Of a stretch of DNA of 64,000 nucleotides, positions 27,573 through 36,762 are shown one piece after another (the first letter of the stretch is position 1; each line of letters begins with the position of its first letter). Where the stretch lies: contig NC_017542.1 in assembly GCF_000237325.1 (NCBI RefSeq), positions 487,001-551,000 of the forward strand, in the 5' to 3' direction. Both the position numbers and the translations under genes were made by a program. Below the pieces are notes generated by a model. That model worked only from the letters and a program-made list of their open reading frames with translations. It ran no database searches and was not told the origin of the DNA. This DNA comes from Paenibacillus polymyxa M1. GTDB lineage: Bacteria; Bacillota; Bacilli; Paenibacillales; Paenibacillaceae.

Positions 27573-27956
27573 ATGGCACAGGAGATGGAACATACAGTTA
27601 GCGTTAATTTTGGATGTCCGGTAGCCAAAACTGTCGGGGTGATTGGAGGCAAGTGGAAGGGAGTCATTTTATATCATTTGACCACAGGACCGCGGCGCTA
27701 TAATGAAATTCGACGGACCTTGCCTAATATTACACAGCGGATGCTAACCTTGCAGTTGCGCGAATTGGAGCGTGATGGCATTGTACACCGTGAAATTTAT
27801 AACGAGAACCCACCACGTGTGGAATACTCGCTTACCCCGTTAGGGGATACGTTAAGACCGTTGCTGGATTTTATGAGAGACTGGGGGATCTTCTACGGAG
27901 AACAGGGATGCGAGCCTGTGGAGACAATTTCCAAGTCAGGCAAGCATTTTTGCTAA
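27573..27956 (+). CDS. HxlR-family redox-type transcriptional regulator
   Basis: 127 residues, winged helix. NFGCPVAKTVGVIGGKWKGV, YNEIRRTLPNITQRMLTLQL and the wing ENPPRVEYSLTPLG define HxlR. Cys15 matches the conserved redox-sensing cysteine of YodB/HypR; two more cysteines are near the C-terminus (QGCEP and the terminal Cys127). ATG at 27573 follows GAAGGGG. Likely represses the divergent nitroreductase until oxidised or alkylated. Confidence 0.88.
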   Translation: MAQEMEHTVSVNFGCPVAKTVGVIGGKWKGVILYHLTTGPRRYNEIRRTLPNITQRMLTLQLRELERDGIVHREIYNENPPRVEYSLTPLGDTLRPLLDFMRDWGIFYGEQGCEPVETISKSGKHFC

Positions 27957-27967
27957 GATAGACATGA

Positions 27968-28019
27968 GAAAAGCCCACCGATGATTTCATAGAAAACACA
28001 TGAAAATCATTAGCGGGCG
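27968..28019 (-). terminator. Terminator of the GH18-like gene
   Basis: Long imperfect stem (GCCCGC.AATGATTT with AAATCAT.GG.GGGC); on the minus strand followed by TTTTCTC. May serve both convergent genes. Confidence 0.6.
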
Positions 28020-28052
28020 GAATAAGGACGGATTCCTTTTACAAAATGGACA

Positions 28053-29300
28053 CTATTTAAACTCGATCGATTCGTTCATCTTCGCCCAGGCCGTTTCTCC
28101 AATAATACCCAGACGCCAGATGGCGATTCCCTTGAGGTCATAACGTTTGGCTAAACCGATCTTGGCGTTAACGGTACTGTCTTTTTCGCTACCCATTGAA
28201 ATTCCCAAAATGAGCTTGTCCCGCGAGGTTTCCTTCAACGCCAGCTTTATGGCTTCATCCACTTTATCCAGTGGCTCAGGCGTAGATTTTTGTCCGTAAT
28301 CATAGGCCATGATGATCAGATCGTCCGCCAGATTGCCCAGCGTCTTGTAATCATAGCCAGTGTAAGAGCTATTCAGCGGATGCAGAACGACGGTAAGCTT
28401 GAGCCCGGCTTGATGCGCTTTGGCTGATAACTTTTTAATAAAGGCGTTGTAATCGGAGCGAGCTTTGGCCTTATCGCCGCTCCAGCCTAATCCTTCAAGA
28501 TCTAACGTAATGCCCTTGAACTGCTTATCGGTGGCAGTGCTGACGATTTGGGAAATGGTCTGTTCTTGAAGCTGCGCGTTTTCCAAAATCTTGGTTAGCT
28601 CATGATTACCGTCGACAGAATAAACCATCAGGTAAGGGGAAGTCCCCTGGCTATCTGCCTCCTGTAGAATAGACTCGGGCGTTACAGCTCCAGCAGCTTG
28701 AGGCCATTTATATTCTTTGCCGGTCGTTGTGAACTGTCCGTTCGTATCAATTCGGCTCCAGCCGAAGGCAACGGCATTAAAATTCGGTATTTTGGATTTT
28801 TGGTCAAAGGAAGACAGTGCATAGAAGCCTACAGTGTACATAGCTTCACGTGGCGATGTGATAGAGACCGTCCGTGTTCCCTGGTTCCAGTTCACTGTGG
28901 CTCCAAACTGTTGCCCGAAAAAGCCCAGCGGAATCATCGTGCTGCCGCGTACGGTTTGCGGTGCTGCTGTTAGTTGAACCGTTTGTCCATCTACTGTGGC
29001 ATTGCGGCTCCCCATTTTGAGAACCACCTGCTTGGTTGCATTGCCTTGCGCTTTGGTAGCGGTGATGCTTTGGTTGGCTTGATCCCATTTCACTGTAATG
29101 CCCAGAGCCTCAGAAATAGCGCGAAAGGGAACCATCGTCGTGCCGTTCATCATGGCAGGCTGTACAGGGAACGGCAATGGATATCCGTCCAGCATGATGC
29201 TGACCTTACCCGCCTCCGCTTGTGCCAAGGGACTATAGATGCCCGCTGCGGTACTCAGAAAGATAACGCTAGATAACAGAGCCTTATTTACGATTTTCAT
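28053..29300 (-). CDS. Secreted copper-amine-oxidase-N stalk plus GH18-like glycosidase
   Basis: 415 residues. Signal peptide ending AQA (about residue 29); a copper-amine-oxidase N-terminal-like stalk domain (VPFRAISEALGITVKWDQ, STMIPLGFFGQQFGATVNW, about 35-150); then a GH18-type barrel (about 155-415) with FKGITLDLEGLG, the DxxDxE-type strand carrying the catalytic Glu, and LADDLIIMAYDYG, another GH18 strand. Likely a cell-wall or spore-wall glycosidase acting outside the cell, similar to YaaH/YdhD-type enzymes. Monocistronic. Substrate unknown. Confidence 0.87.
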   Translation of the reverse strand: MKIVNKALLSSVIFLSTAAGIYSPLAQAEAGKVSIMLDGYPLPFPVQPAMMNGTTMVPFRAISEALGITVKWDQANQSITATKAQGNATKQVVLKMGSRNATVDGQTVQLTAAPQTVRGSTMIPLGFFGQQFGATVNWNQGTRTVSITSPREAMYTVGFYALSSFDQKSKIPNFNAVAFGWSRIDTNGQFTTTGKEYKWPQAAGAVTPESILQEADSQGTSPYLMVYSVDGNHELTKILENAQLQEQTISQIVSTATDKQFKGITLDLEGLGWSGDKAKARSDYNAFIKKLSAKAHQAGLKLTVVLHPLNSSYTGYDYKTLGNLADDLIIMAYDYGQKSTPEPLDKVDEAIKLALKETSRDKLILGISMGSEKDSTVNAKIGLAKRYDLKGIAIWRLGIIGETAWAKMNESIEFK

Positions 29301-29420
29301 CCTATGATCTCCTATGCTTAATAGATTGCAATGCTATCATGTTAGAATCGTGAGGTTTCTATCATTTTACCAAAAAAATGATAGATAGGTGAATGTAAAA
29401 TGATAGGATGAGATAACGAT

Positions 29421-29460
29421 AAAAAAAGCTGGTGCCTGAATGAATGGCACCAGCTTTTTT
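29421..29460. terminator. Bidirectional intrinsic terminator
   Basis: GCTGGTGCC / GGCACCAGC stem flanked by A7 on the left and T6 on the right; serves the YcnI-like gene on the minus strand. Confidence 0.88.
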
Positions 29461-29491
29461 ACATGTAAGGCTCTGTTGTTTGTAACTCAGA

Positions 29492-30247
29492 TTACTTGCG
29501 ACGCTTGAGTGCAATGCCTACTGCTGCGGCACCAAGCACGACTGCGATGATCGAGAGGACAAGTGCTGTTGTTTGTGCAGCAGAGCTGGCTGGAGCAGAA
29601 GCGGCAGGCGTAGCCTCAGCAGCATTGTCCGAGGTCGGCGCTGCACTGCTGTTATCTTTGGCCGTATCTGTGCTCGCATGGCCCTCTGCGGTGCCTGCCG
29701 AATCATGTCCGCTGTCTGCGGCAGGAGCAGAAGTTTCGGGTGTGGCATCTGCCGTAATTTTGGTAATGGAATGAGGATTGTTACTTCCTTCATCGCCTGT
29801 CCATTCCACAATACTTCCGTCACTGTAATATTGAAAGGCGTCCCAGGCTGCCGCGGTATTCTGGTCTGCATTTTGTGCTACAAAGCTGAAGCGTTGGTAC
29901 TGTCCCGCTTGAATGCCGTCTTTTTCAGACGTCCATGTGACGGTGGTTATTTTGCCAGAGCTGTCTTTTTCGGTGGCTACCTTCCAATCCGGTACAGGCT
30001 CGTATTGTTTGAAAACGACCTCTTTAGGAACTTTTAAAGCGACTTTGGTGGTTGGAATGTTTTTTTCCACAGGCACTTTCAACGTGTACGTTTCCCACGC
30101 ATTAGGTTGTGAAACGGAAGGCTTGACCGTCACATGCGCACTGGCCATACCTGCAAAAAGCAAGGCACCAGCCGCAATTAAACCTATAGAGGTTGTGAGC
30201 CTGGAAAACCTGGATTTTGCTGTTTGAATCGTTATATTCATCTTCAT
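29492..30247 (-). CDS. YcnI-like DUF1775 copper-associated surface protein
   Basis: 251 residues. Signal peptide ending ASA-HVTVKPS, so the mature protein starts with the His that coordinates copper in DUF1775/YcnI proteins; a conserved Trp follows (NAWETYTLKVP). A Thr/Ala/Ser-rich spacer (about 165-220) leads to a C-terminal transmembrane helix and KRRK stop-transfer. Cotranscribed with the CopC-CopD protein upstream (24-base gap), as ycnJ-ycnI in Bacillus subtilis. Probably delivers or buffers copper outside the membrane. Confidence 0.9.
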   Translation of the reverse strand: MKMNITIQTAKSRFSRLTTSIGLIAAGALLFAGMASAHVTVKPSVSQPNAWETYTLKVPVEKNIPTTKVALKVPKEVVFKQYEPVPDWKVATEKDSSGKITTVTWTSEKDGIQAGQYQRFSFVAQNADQNTAAAWDAFQYYSDGSIVEWTGDEGSNNPHSITKITADATPETSAPAADSGHDSAGTAEGHASTDTAKDNSSAAPTSDNAAEATPAASAPASSAAQTTALVLSIIAVVLGAAAVGIALKRRK

Positions 30248-30271
30248 TTCGCTCCTTGTTAGATAAAATAA

Positions 30272-31990
30272 TTATTTTTTACCGCCTACATGCAGAGTAA
30301 ATTCAGCATCAACCGCATCGAGTGATGCCGTCAGGGCATGTACTTTTACCGCCCATGTTCCTTCGGAGGTTATCAATTCCTGACTGCGGAAGGGCTGTTG
30401 CTGCTTCACGGGCAGAACAAATTCCTGTTGATCTTGGTCAGGATCAGCTGGGGTAAGCGTCAATGTGACTTGCTGGATACCTGAAACGGCAGTACCCTTG
30501 CTATCCTGAACGGATACCTTAAATTCATTGCTGCCCACAGCATTCGGGCTGACTGCCAGTGTAACGCTGTATTCGCCAGTAGTGCGAGTCTCCTCAAACG
30601 GTACAGCAGGTGCCTGGCCAGGTGACATGTGAGTGAGCACCGCTGCCAACAGCATCACGAGCAGGCCGACGGACAGCTCGACACGCAATCCTCCGGCGGC
30701 TCGTTTGCTCGCTGCCGCTTGTCGAGCGCTGCGGAACTGGCTGGCTGCAAAGACCAGCATAACTAGCAGTAGCGCTGCTTTACCGAGCAGAACGAGTCCA
30801 TAGGACGTGTTCAGCAGCATGAAGGGAGCCGGAAGGTACAGCACCGCTCCATAAATACCAGTGGCGAGTAGCGCCGCCACCATAGCAATGCCCCAGCCAG
30901 CAAAGCGGCGCAGGGCGATTTGTCGCAGAGCTGCCTGCTTGAATACAGGCAGCTCCGATCCGGCAACAGGCAGGCACACCACCATGACGGTAAGTGAGCC
31001 GATCCAAAAGGCTGACGCTGCAAGGTGGACGAAATCTGCCACAATGGCTGGAGCCGGATGGGTAGCTGCTGCCGGATGCCCAACAAAGGCCTTGGATAGC
31101 ATGAGGCTCAGCGTTAGTAGAACGGAGCTGTAGCCCCATACACGGCGCTGGCGATTGGAAATGCTGGGATCAATCGCATAAATTAACGTTACGCTTAGAA
31201 GCAGCACGAGAATCATCTGGATAAACCAGATTTTCCCTGCCCCAGTAAATTGAAGCGCTTCTCCCAGAATGGGAAGTGAGAAGCCCTCCCTGATGGAAAC
31301 TCCAGCATCCCAAGACGCCTGAAGCGGTAGGCTGATTAAAATGGCAGCAGACGTTATGCCATAGCCGCTCCATAGCAACTTAGTCCAACGGGGTAATGTG
31401 TCAGAGGGCTGCTGATTAAGCATCTTCTGCTCACTGCGATTCTTGTCTCGGTTTATGCTCGGTAAGAGGAACAGTCGGAAACAAATCGCTCCAAAAAGCA
31501 GCGATAGTCCTATGTAAAGGAGCCAACGGACAGCGATTAAGTCGATTCGTGATGTCCCAGAGCTTTCAGAAGGGGTAGCTTGATCGGTATACGCATTGGA
31601 ACCGCTACCTACTTGAAATGGAATCACTCCATTGACTGGATGTCCATCTGCGGACAAAGCTCTCCAAGTGATGGTGTAAATTCCATTTTTCATCCCTGGA
31701 ATCAATTGGATTTCCATGGTGGATGGGTGCTTTGGGTTGAGCTGTGCTTTTCCTGTGTCGACCCGCTTGCCTGTTTCATCGGTCACTTTGATGGACATGA
31801 AGGCAGATTGCAAATCTTCGTTGAAAGTGATAGTCACCTGAGAAGGTGACTTGTCCAAAACCTGATTTTCGGTCGGACTGGATTCAACGACAAATGCATG
31901 AGCCCACGATGAGTGAGGAAACAGGAGCAGAAGAGGGAGACACAGCAATAAAAGACAAGCCGCACGGGCTGGTCTGGACAGGTACAACAT
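30272..31990 (-). CDS. CopC-CopD fusion, YcnJ-type copper transport protein
   Basis: 572 residues. Signal peptide, then a CopC domain starting at HAFVVESSPTENQ (N-terminal His typical of Cu(II) sites) with SADGHPVNGVIPFQVG at its end; eight or so helices of the CopD domain (about 150-440, conserved FVHLAASAFWIGSL); and a C-terminal extracytoplasmic YtkA-like domain (about 450-572). Family members import copper. The YcnK repressor that precedes ycnJ in B. subtilis is not present here. Confidence 0.9.
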   Translation of the reverse strand: MLYLSRPARAACLLLLCLPLLLLFPHSSWAHAFVVESSPTENQVLDKSPSQVTITFNEDLQSAFMSIKVTDETGKRVDTGKAQLNPKHPSTMEIQLIPGMKNGIYTITWRALSADGHPVNGVIPFQVGSGSNAYTDQATPSESSGTSRIDLIAVRWLLYIGLSLLFGAICFRLFLLPSINRDKNRSEQKMLNQQPSDTLPRWTKLLWSGYGITSAAILISLPLQASWDAGVSIREGFSLPILGEALQFTGAGKIWFIQMILVLLLSVTLIYAIDPSISNRQRRVWGYSSVLLTLSLMLSKAFVGHPAAATHPAPAIVADFVHLAASAFWIGSLTVMVVCLPVAGSELPVFKQAALRQIALRRFAGWGIAMVAALLATGIYGAVLYLPAPFMLLNTSYGLVLLGKAALLLVMLVFAASQFRSARQAAASKRAAGGLRVELSVGLLVMLLAAVLTHMSPGQAPAVPFEETRTTGEYSVTLAVSPNAVGSNEFKVSVQDSKGTAVSGIQQVTLTLTPADPDQDQQEFVLPVKQQQPFRSQELITSEGTWAVKVHALTASLDAVDAEFTLHVGGKK

Positions 31991-32171
31991 GCCTGTGAAG
32001 TCACCTTCTCTCGATTACTTGAAGCGAGGATATCCTCATTTGTAGCATTTTATACGGACAAACCAATTCCTATCTTAATCATAGTGCATATAGCGTGAAT
32101 AGATGGAACGAATTATGACATTTATATGAAATTTGAAATAATAAGCATCATGCAGAATGCGAATCCCTATG

Positions 32172-32222
32172 AAAAATCCCTACTGTGAATGAAATCGCCT
32201 GGATTTCATTCGCGGTAGGGAT
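32172..32222 (-). terminator. Terminator of the GGDEF/HD-GYP gene
   Basis: ATCCCTAC.G.GAATGAAATC paired with GATTTCATTC.C.GTAGGGAT; the minus strand runs into TTTTTC. Confidence 0.8.
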
Positions 32223-32245
32223 AAAGAGGAATAGTGTATGAGACA

Positions 32246-34096
32246 TTAGAAGCCTACTTCTATAGACTGCGTGAAAGCAGGTTGCTTATGTTGAATATAT
32301 TGGATAAAAATAGCCGTTAGTTCAGGATCGAATTGGCTTCCCGAACAAGTACGCAATTCTTCGATGGCCTCCTCGAATGTTTTGGTCGGTTGATAGGGGC
32401 GCTCGGTTGTCATCGCATCAAAAGAGTCGATGATTGTCAGCATCCGACACAGTCTTGGGATTTGCTCGCCCTTGAAGCCAAACGGATAGCCTCCCCCGTC
32501 ATAACGTTCATGATGCAGCTCCACAAAAGGAACTAAATCTATGAATCTTTCGTTGGCTTCGACAATTCGTTTGCCCCACATGACATGAGCTTGTACCATC
32601 CGCCATTCCTCGCTGGACAGCTTCTCTTTTTTATTAAGAATATTCCAGGGAATTTCCAGTTTCCCGATATCGTGAATGAGTGCTCCCAGTAAAAAACGCC
32701 GTTTATCCTTTGGACCGAGCTGAAGCACATCGCTCATGTCCGCTGCATACCTGAATACCCGTTTGGAATGCTTGAAGGTGTTAATATCCTTGTACAAGAA
32801 CAGATTGAGCTGCTGCTCAAGATCACGGATATCCTGTCCCAGATCGACCTCGCGTTCCACTTCATTTAGACTGCCGTGTGTATGAACGATATTTTTGCCC
32901 TGTTTCTTGGCGTAGTACAGTGCTTTGTCCGCCAGATCGACCAGCTGTGATTTGTCGTAGATGTCAATGCGGCTTTGTGCAATGCCTGCGGAAAAGGACA
33001 GGCACCCGTGTGGGAAAATTTCGACTCCCTCGTAACGGGAATCATTCAGTCTTTTTCGGATAGCATTGACTTTTTCATAAGCTTGTTCAGCGGTATGATC
33101 GGGCATAAGCAGAGTGAATTCTTCTCCACCATAGCGGGATACGGTAATGTGAGTACCGAACGTTTCCCTTTTCAGAAACTCACCGAGGAAGCCCAGCAGT
33201 TGATCACCCTTGAGATGACCGAAATGATCATTGTATTTTTTGAAATCATCAATATCAATCAGCGCCAGACTTAGGGGAGTATTCTGCGATCTGGATATAT
33301 TCAGTTCAGCTTCAAGCGTATTTTCAAAGTAGCTGTGATTGTACAACCCTGTTCTGCGATCCGTGTTGGCTTTTTCTTCAATCTCGCGATACATCGTGAA
33401 CATTTGCTTGAACGCGTGGGATAAGAGCATGCTTAGGCCCAGGAACAGCAAAAGTCCTAAAATTCCGTTGTAATAAATCAGCGTGGTCAACACCAAAGAC
33501 AGGATGAGTGTACATAAGTATACAAGCAGGGATTCAGCCAAAAAAGCCTGTTTGAGCTCATTGAACGACCCTTTATATGCGATATAGAAGTAGATGCCGA
33601 GGGTGATTGTGTTCACCGTAAAGTAGCAGATCAATGCCAGCAGGTAGGAAGTAAAATGGTCCTCGTTTAAGGCTCCCTGCGTTCCGCCGCTTAGTTCGAA
33701 TACGGTTGACGATACGAAAATGGAAAGTGCGTAAATGGAAAAATTGACTGCATGTTTCCACCAGGACAGTTCTGTATGCCGAAACGCAGCAATAATCACA
33801 TTGAACAGCAAAATCAAAATGGCAATTTCAGTGCCATGCACAAAAATACAAGCGAGGTACACGGAGGAATCCATGGACTGCTTGTTACTGGCTGGTGGCA
33901 ACTGGAATGTAAAATGCTCCAAAATCAGAACTGCTCCCAATAAGGAATAGATCGTGACCCACTCTGTCGTTGAATAGTGCAAAAAGGACCAATGGTTCGT
34001 ATACAAGAGGACGATCAGGCCTACCATACACATGAAAAATACGTATATTCCCGTCGTGGTAACCCGTTCTTGCAGCTTTTTTAATATACTCATCAT
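32246..34096 (-). CDS. Membrane GGDEF plus HD-GYP c-di-GMP enzyme
   Basis: 616 residues from the ATG at 34096, which has GGAG five bases before; a TTG at 34129 lacks a site. About seven transmembrane helices (20-240), a GGDEF domain (about 250-415) with intact RYGGEEF near residue 320, then an HD-GYP phosphodiesterase (about 440-616) with LIHDIGK (about 473) and HHERYDGGGYP (about 530). Both active sites look competent, so it may make and degrade c-di-GMP in response to a membrane signal. Upstream on the same strand are a 31-residue membrane peptide and a DUF5317 protein. Confidence 0.92.
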   Translation of the reverse strand: MMSILKKLQERVTTTGIYVFFMCMVGLIVLLYTNHWSFLHYSTTEWVTIYSLLGAVLILEHFTFQLPPASNKQSMDSSVYLACIFVHGTEIAILILLFNVIIAAFRHTELSWWKHAVNFSIYALSIFVSSTVFELSGGTQGALNEDHFTSYLLALICYFTVNTITLGIYFYIAYKGSFNELKQAFLAESLLVYLCTLILSLVLTTLIYYNGILGLLLFLGLSMLLSHAFKQMFTMYREIEEKANTDRRTGLYNHSYFENTLEAELNISRSQNTPLSLALIDIDDFKKYNDHFGHLKGDQLLGFLGEFLKRETFGTHITVSRYGGEEFTLLMPDHTAEQAYEKVNAIRKRLNDSRYEGVEIFPHGCLSFSAGIAQSRIDIYDKSQLVDLADKALYYAKKQGKNIVHTHGSLNEVEREVDLGQDIRDLEQQLNLFLYKDINTFKHSKRVFRYAADMSDVLQLGPKDKRRFLLGALIHDIGKLEIPWNILNKKEKLSSEEWRMVQAHVMWGKRIVEANERFIDLVPFVELHHERYDGGGYPFGFKGEQIPRLCRMLTIIDSFDAMTTERPYQPTKTFEEAIEELRTCSGSQFDPELTAIFIQYIQHKQPAFTQSIEVGF

Positions 34097-34184
34097 TTTT
34101 TCTCCTGCCTTGTCGTATCTTGATGTCAAAGCTACCAGGGGTGAATGGGATAATTTACAATTTTGTAATCGAAAATTTCACATG

Positions 34185-34213
34185 AAAAAACAGGCCGGAA
34201 TCCAGCCTGTTTT
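34185..34213 (-). terminator. Terminator after the small peptide gene
   Basis: AACAGGC / GCCTGTT stem with inner pairs, followed on the minus strand by TTTTTTC. Separates the peptide gene from the GGDEF/HD-GYP gene, at least partly. Confidence 0.75.
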
Positions 34214-34249
34214 GTTGAGCCTGTGCTTCCCTTTTTATCTTATCGGTGA

Positions 34250-34345
34250 CTAGCCCCCGATTTTGTAACCGGAAGTCAAAGCGATTACGACAGAAGCAAC
34301 GATAATAGCATTGATAATCACACGGGAGTATTTCAAGTTTTTCAT
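34250..34345 (-). CDS. 31-residue membrane peptide
   Basis: ATG at 34345 preceded by GGGAGGGAA at ideal distance; the peptide is MKNLKYSRVIINAII, then VASVVIALTSGYKIGG, stop at 34250. A basic N-terminus, one hydrophobic helix and a short TSGYKIGG tail resemble a small membrane protein or a secreted signal-peptide precursor. It begins 34 bases after the DUF5317 stop and is followed by a good terminator, both marks of a real gene. No family recognised. It could be a regulatory peptide for the neighbouring DUF5317 or HD-GYP membrane proteins; that is speculation. Confidence 0.7.
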   Translation of the reverse strand: MKNLKYSRVIINAIIVASVVIALTSGYKIGG

Positions 34346-34379
34346 AATGTTCCCTCCCTTCCTTGGAATAAGGTCTGAA

Positions 34380-34973
34380 CTAGGCGTGGCGGGGATTGGT
34401 TTCTTGCTGATTATCCTTATTTCTTTTCACGACCATCACATTTTGGATAAACAGGAACATCCCGAAGTTCATGACGACATCTCCAATACTAATCACCTGC
34501 GTGCGGGGATAGGGCTTGGAAAGGGGGATGATGTCCCCAAGCAATGATAAACGCGTGCTCGCATCCATCATGTAATGTTTCGAGATGACACTTCCGGATT
34601 TAAGCATATCTGTATAATAGGGGCCCAGCACCTCTGAAGCGCTCAACGAGACCGGCATTCTGCCGCCATTTACCGCCATCACGATAAAATTCAATAATAC
34701 GCCGATTAAAATAAGCTTGAATCCCTTATGATGTCTGTTCAACCAGAGAAATATCAAGCCGACTACGTAGACTCCCATAAATAGATACCCGTTCATGGCT
34801 GCCAGCCAAGCCCATTTTTCCTGAGCATAAAAAATAATGAATTGCACCAGCAGCAGCAGGGGGAACATCCAGCCGGCTATAAGGCGAATATGACTGAAAC
34901 GGATCAGACCTTGCCGCCAGCCTCCTCTAAACAGACCTACAATGAGACCCAGCAGCACTCCATCATAGACCAT
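34380..34973 (-). CDS. DUF5317 family membrane protein
   Basis: 197 residues with about five transmembrane helices. The family signature is visible: AVNGGRMPVSLSASEVLG, KHYMMDASTRLSLLGDIIPL and ISIGDVVMNFGMFLFIQ. An ATG at 34979 overlaps the GGAGA site, so the ATG at 34973 is used. Function unknown. Cotranscribed with the 31-residue peptide and lying next to an HD-GYP protein. Confidence 0.88.
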   Translation of the reverse strand: MVYDGVLLGLIVGLFRGGWRQGLIRFSHIRLIAGWMFPLLLLVQFIIFYAQEKWAWLAAMNGYLFMGVYVVGLIFLWLNRHHKGFKLILIGVLLNFIVMAVNGGRMPVSLSASEVLGPYYTDMLKSGSVISKHYMMDASTRLSLLGDIIPLSKPYPRTQVISIGDVVMNFGMFLFIQNVMVVKRNKDNQQETNPRHA

Positions 34974-35175
34974 TATCATTCTCCAGATTCTACAATTTTT
35001 TTGTTTTGGTTACCGTGTGATTCGACCTGAAATTGGTAAATTCCTGCCTGATTTATAGCAGTTTTGAAAAAAAATTGCGGATTAGCGTGTAATTATTCGA
35101 AGCCAGACGAAATGAATGATATCATAATAAATTGAAGTCATTATTTATATTTTAGTGAAAAGGATGATTATTATC

Positions 35176-36405
35176 ATGAACCGGTTATCCAATACGGTAA
35201 TGGTTGCCGCAGATATGACCAAATCACGAATATTATGGATTGCCTTTGTTCTGGGTGCATTAAGTGCCTTCGGACCCTTGTCCATAGATATGTATTTGCC
35301 GTCACTGCCCACATTAGCCGACAATTTGCATACGACTACTTCGCTGGCACAGCTTAGTTTGACAGCCTGTCTGTTGGGACTGGCCGTTGGTCAGATCGTT
35401 GCTGGTCCGCTTAGCGATGTGAGGGGTCGCAGAGGACCGCTGGTGATCTCGCTAATTCTGTACGCTGCAGCATCGCTGTTATGTGTGTTTGCGCCGAATA
35501 TCGGTGTGCTCATTGCGCTTCGCTTTATTCAAGGGCTTACGGGATCGGCGGGGATCGTGATTTCCAGAGCTGTGGCTCGTGATCTGTACTCGGGCAAAGA
35601 ACTGACACGCTTTTTCTCACTGCTCATGCTAGTGAATGGTGTTGCTCCCATTGCTGCACCTGTGCTGGGCGGTGTCATTTTGAATTTTGTTTCCTGGCGC
35701 GGTGTATTCATGGTGCTGTGTGTAGTTGGTGTGGCCATGCTGATAGCCGTCGTATTGGGTCTTCCAGAAACGTTGCCAACGAACCGCCGTTCATCCGGTG
35801 GCTTGAAGCAGACGCTAGGAACACTCGGTCATCTGTTTGCAGATCGACGCTTTATGGGTTATGCCCTCTCACAGGCGCTGATTACAGGGGCGATGTTTGC
35901 GTACATTGCTGGCTCGCCTTTCGTGCTTCAGGATATTTTCGGGGTTTCCCCCCAGACTTATAGCATCATTTTTGCAGTGAATGGTTTAGGAATTGTACTG
36001 TTTTCCCAGTTGACGGGTAGACTCGTGGGTCGATTTAGCGAGCGACAGTTGCTCTTGTCAGGTCTGGTGATTGCGGCTGTAGCCGGGATCAGCTTGCTTA
36101 CCGTAGCTTTTACCGGAGGCCAACTGTTAGCCGTATTGATTCCGATGTTTTTTGTCGTATCCTGCGTAGGTATTGTGAGTACAACGACGACTTCACTGGC
36201 CATGCAGAGTCAGCAGCGTTCCGCAGGCAGTGCGTCCGCCATGCTTGGCTTGCTGCCTCTATTGCTTGGCTCCATCGCTTCACCGTTGGTGGGCTTGGGT
36301 AGTGGAACAACCCCCGTACCGATGGCGGTTGTGATTGCTATAGCAGAGCTTGGTGCGCTGTTAAGCTTTATTGTACTTGCCAAGGAAGCACGAGCGAAGG
36401 CTTAA
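35176..36405 (+). CDS. MFS drug-resistance transporter, Bcr/CflA family
   Basis: 409 residues, 12 predicted helices. GPLSIDMYLPSLPTLADNL in the first helix region and DVRGRRGPLVISLILYA (motif A), followed by RFIQGLTGSAGIVISRAVAR (motif C region), are typical of Bcr/CflA proton-driven exporters. The GTG at 35155 overlaps the ribosome-binding site; ATG at 35176 has AAAGGATGA at good distance. Monocistronic with its own terminator. Substrate not predictable. Confidence 0.9.
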   Translation: MNRLSNTVMVAADMTKSRILWIAFVLGALSAFGPLSIDMYLPSLPTLADNLHTTTSLAQLSLTACLLGLAVGQIVAGPLSDVRGRRGPLVISLILYAAASLLCVFAPNIGVLIALRFIQGLTGSAGIVISRAVARDLYSGKELTRFFSLLMLVNGVAPIAAPVLGGVILNFVSWRGVFMVLCVVGVAMLIAVVLGLPETLPTNRRSSGGLKQTLGTLGHLFADRRFMGYALSQALITGAMFAYIAGSPFVLQDIFGVSPQTYSIIFAVNGLGIVLFSQLTGRLVGRFSERQLLLSGLVIAAVAGISLLTVAFTGGQLLAVLIPMFFVVSCVGIVSTTTTSLAMQSQQRSAGSASAMLGLLPLLLGSIASPLVGLGSGTTPVPMAVVIAIAELGALLSFIVLAKEARAKA

Positions 36406-36426
36406 AATAGGGCAATTTGAACTGAA

Positions 36427-36476
36427 AACACCCATGGACTGATGCATGAACCACTTCAGACCATGGGTGTTTTTTT
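36427..36476 (+). terminator. Intrinsic terminator of the MFS gene
   Basis: AACACCCATGG / CCATGGGTGTT stem and a T7 tract. Confidence 0.88.
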
Positions 36477-36569
36477 ATCGTTTTACAATCGAGATATCTT
36501 CGGCTTCCCTCGCGGGGAGGGGTGTCTGTTTTAAGTACATACGAGAAGGTTTGTGAATTAGAATGCAAA

Positions 36570-36641
36570 TCAAATAAACAGCAGGATCAGTATGGTCGGA
36601 ATTAAACGAAAGAACAATTTACCTAATACAAAACCGACCAT
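36570..36641 (-). CDS. Possible 23-residue membrane peptide
   Basis: ATG at 36641 with GGGAG seven bases before; encodes MVGFVLGKLFFRLIPTILIL plus LFI, a single hydrophobic helix with two basic residues. The reading frame is bounded by an inverted repeat TATGGTCGG (36591-36599) / CCGACCATA (36634-36642), so the sequence might instead be a hairpin element. No other gene lies in 36477-36762. Confidence 0.3.
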   Translation of the reverse strand: MVGFVLGKLFFRLIPTILILLFI

Positions 36642-36762
36642 ACCCTGTCTCCCTGTTATTGAGACAAAAAAATCGAACGATATTCCCCGTTCCTTCCAAT
36701 ATAGAGTATGAGCCGAAAGAGAGGAGGAGATTAGGATCGAACAGTGCAAGGAGGTGGTCAGA

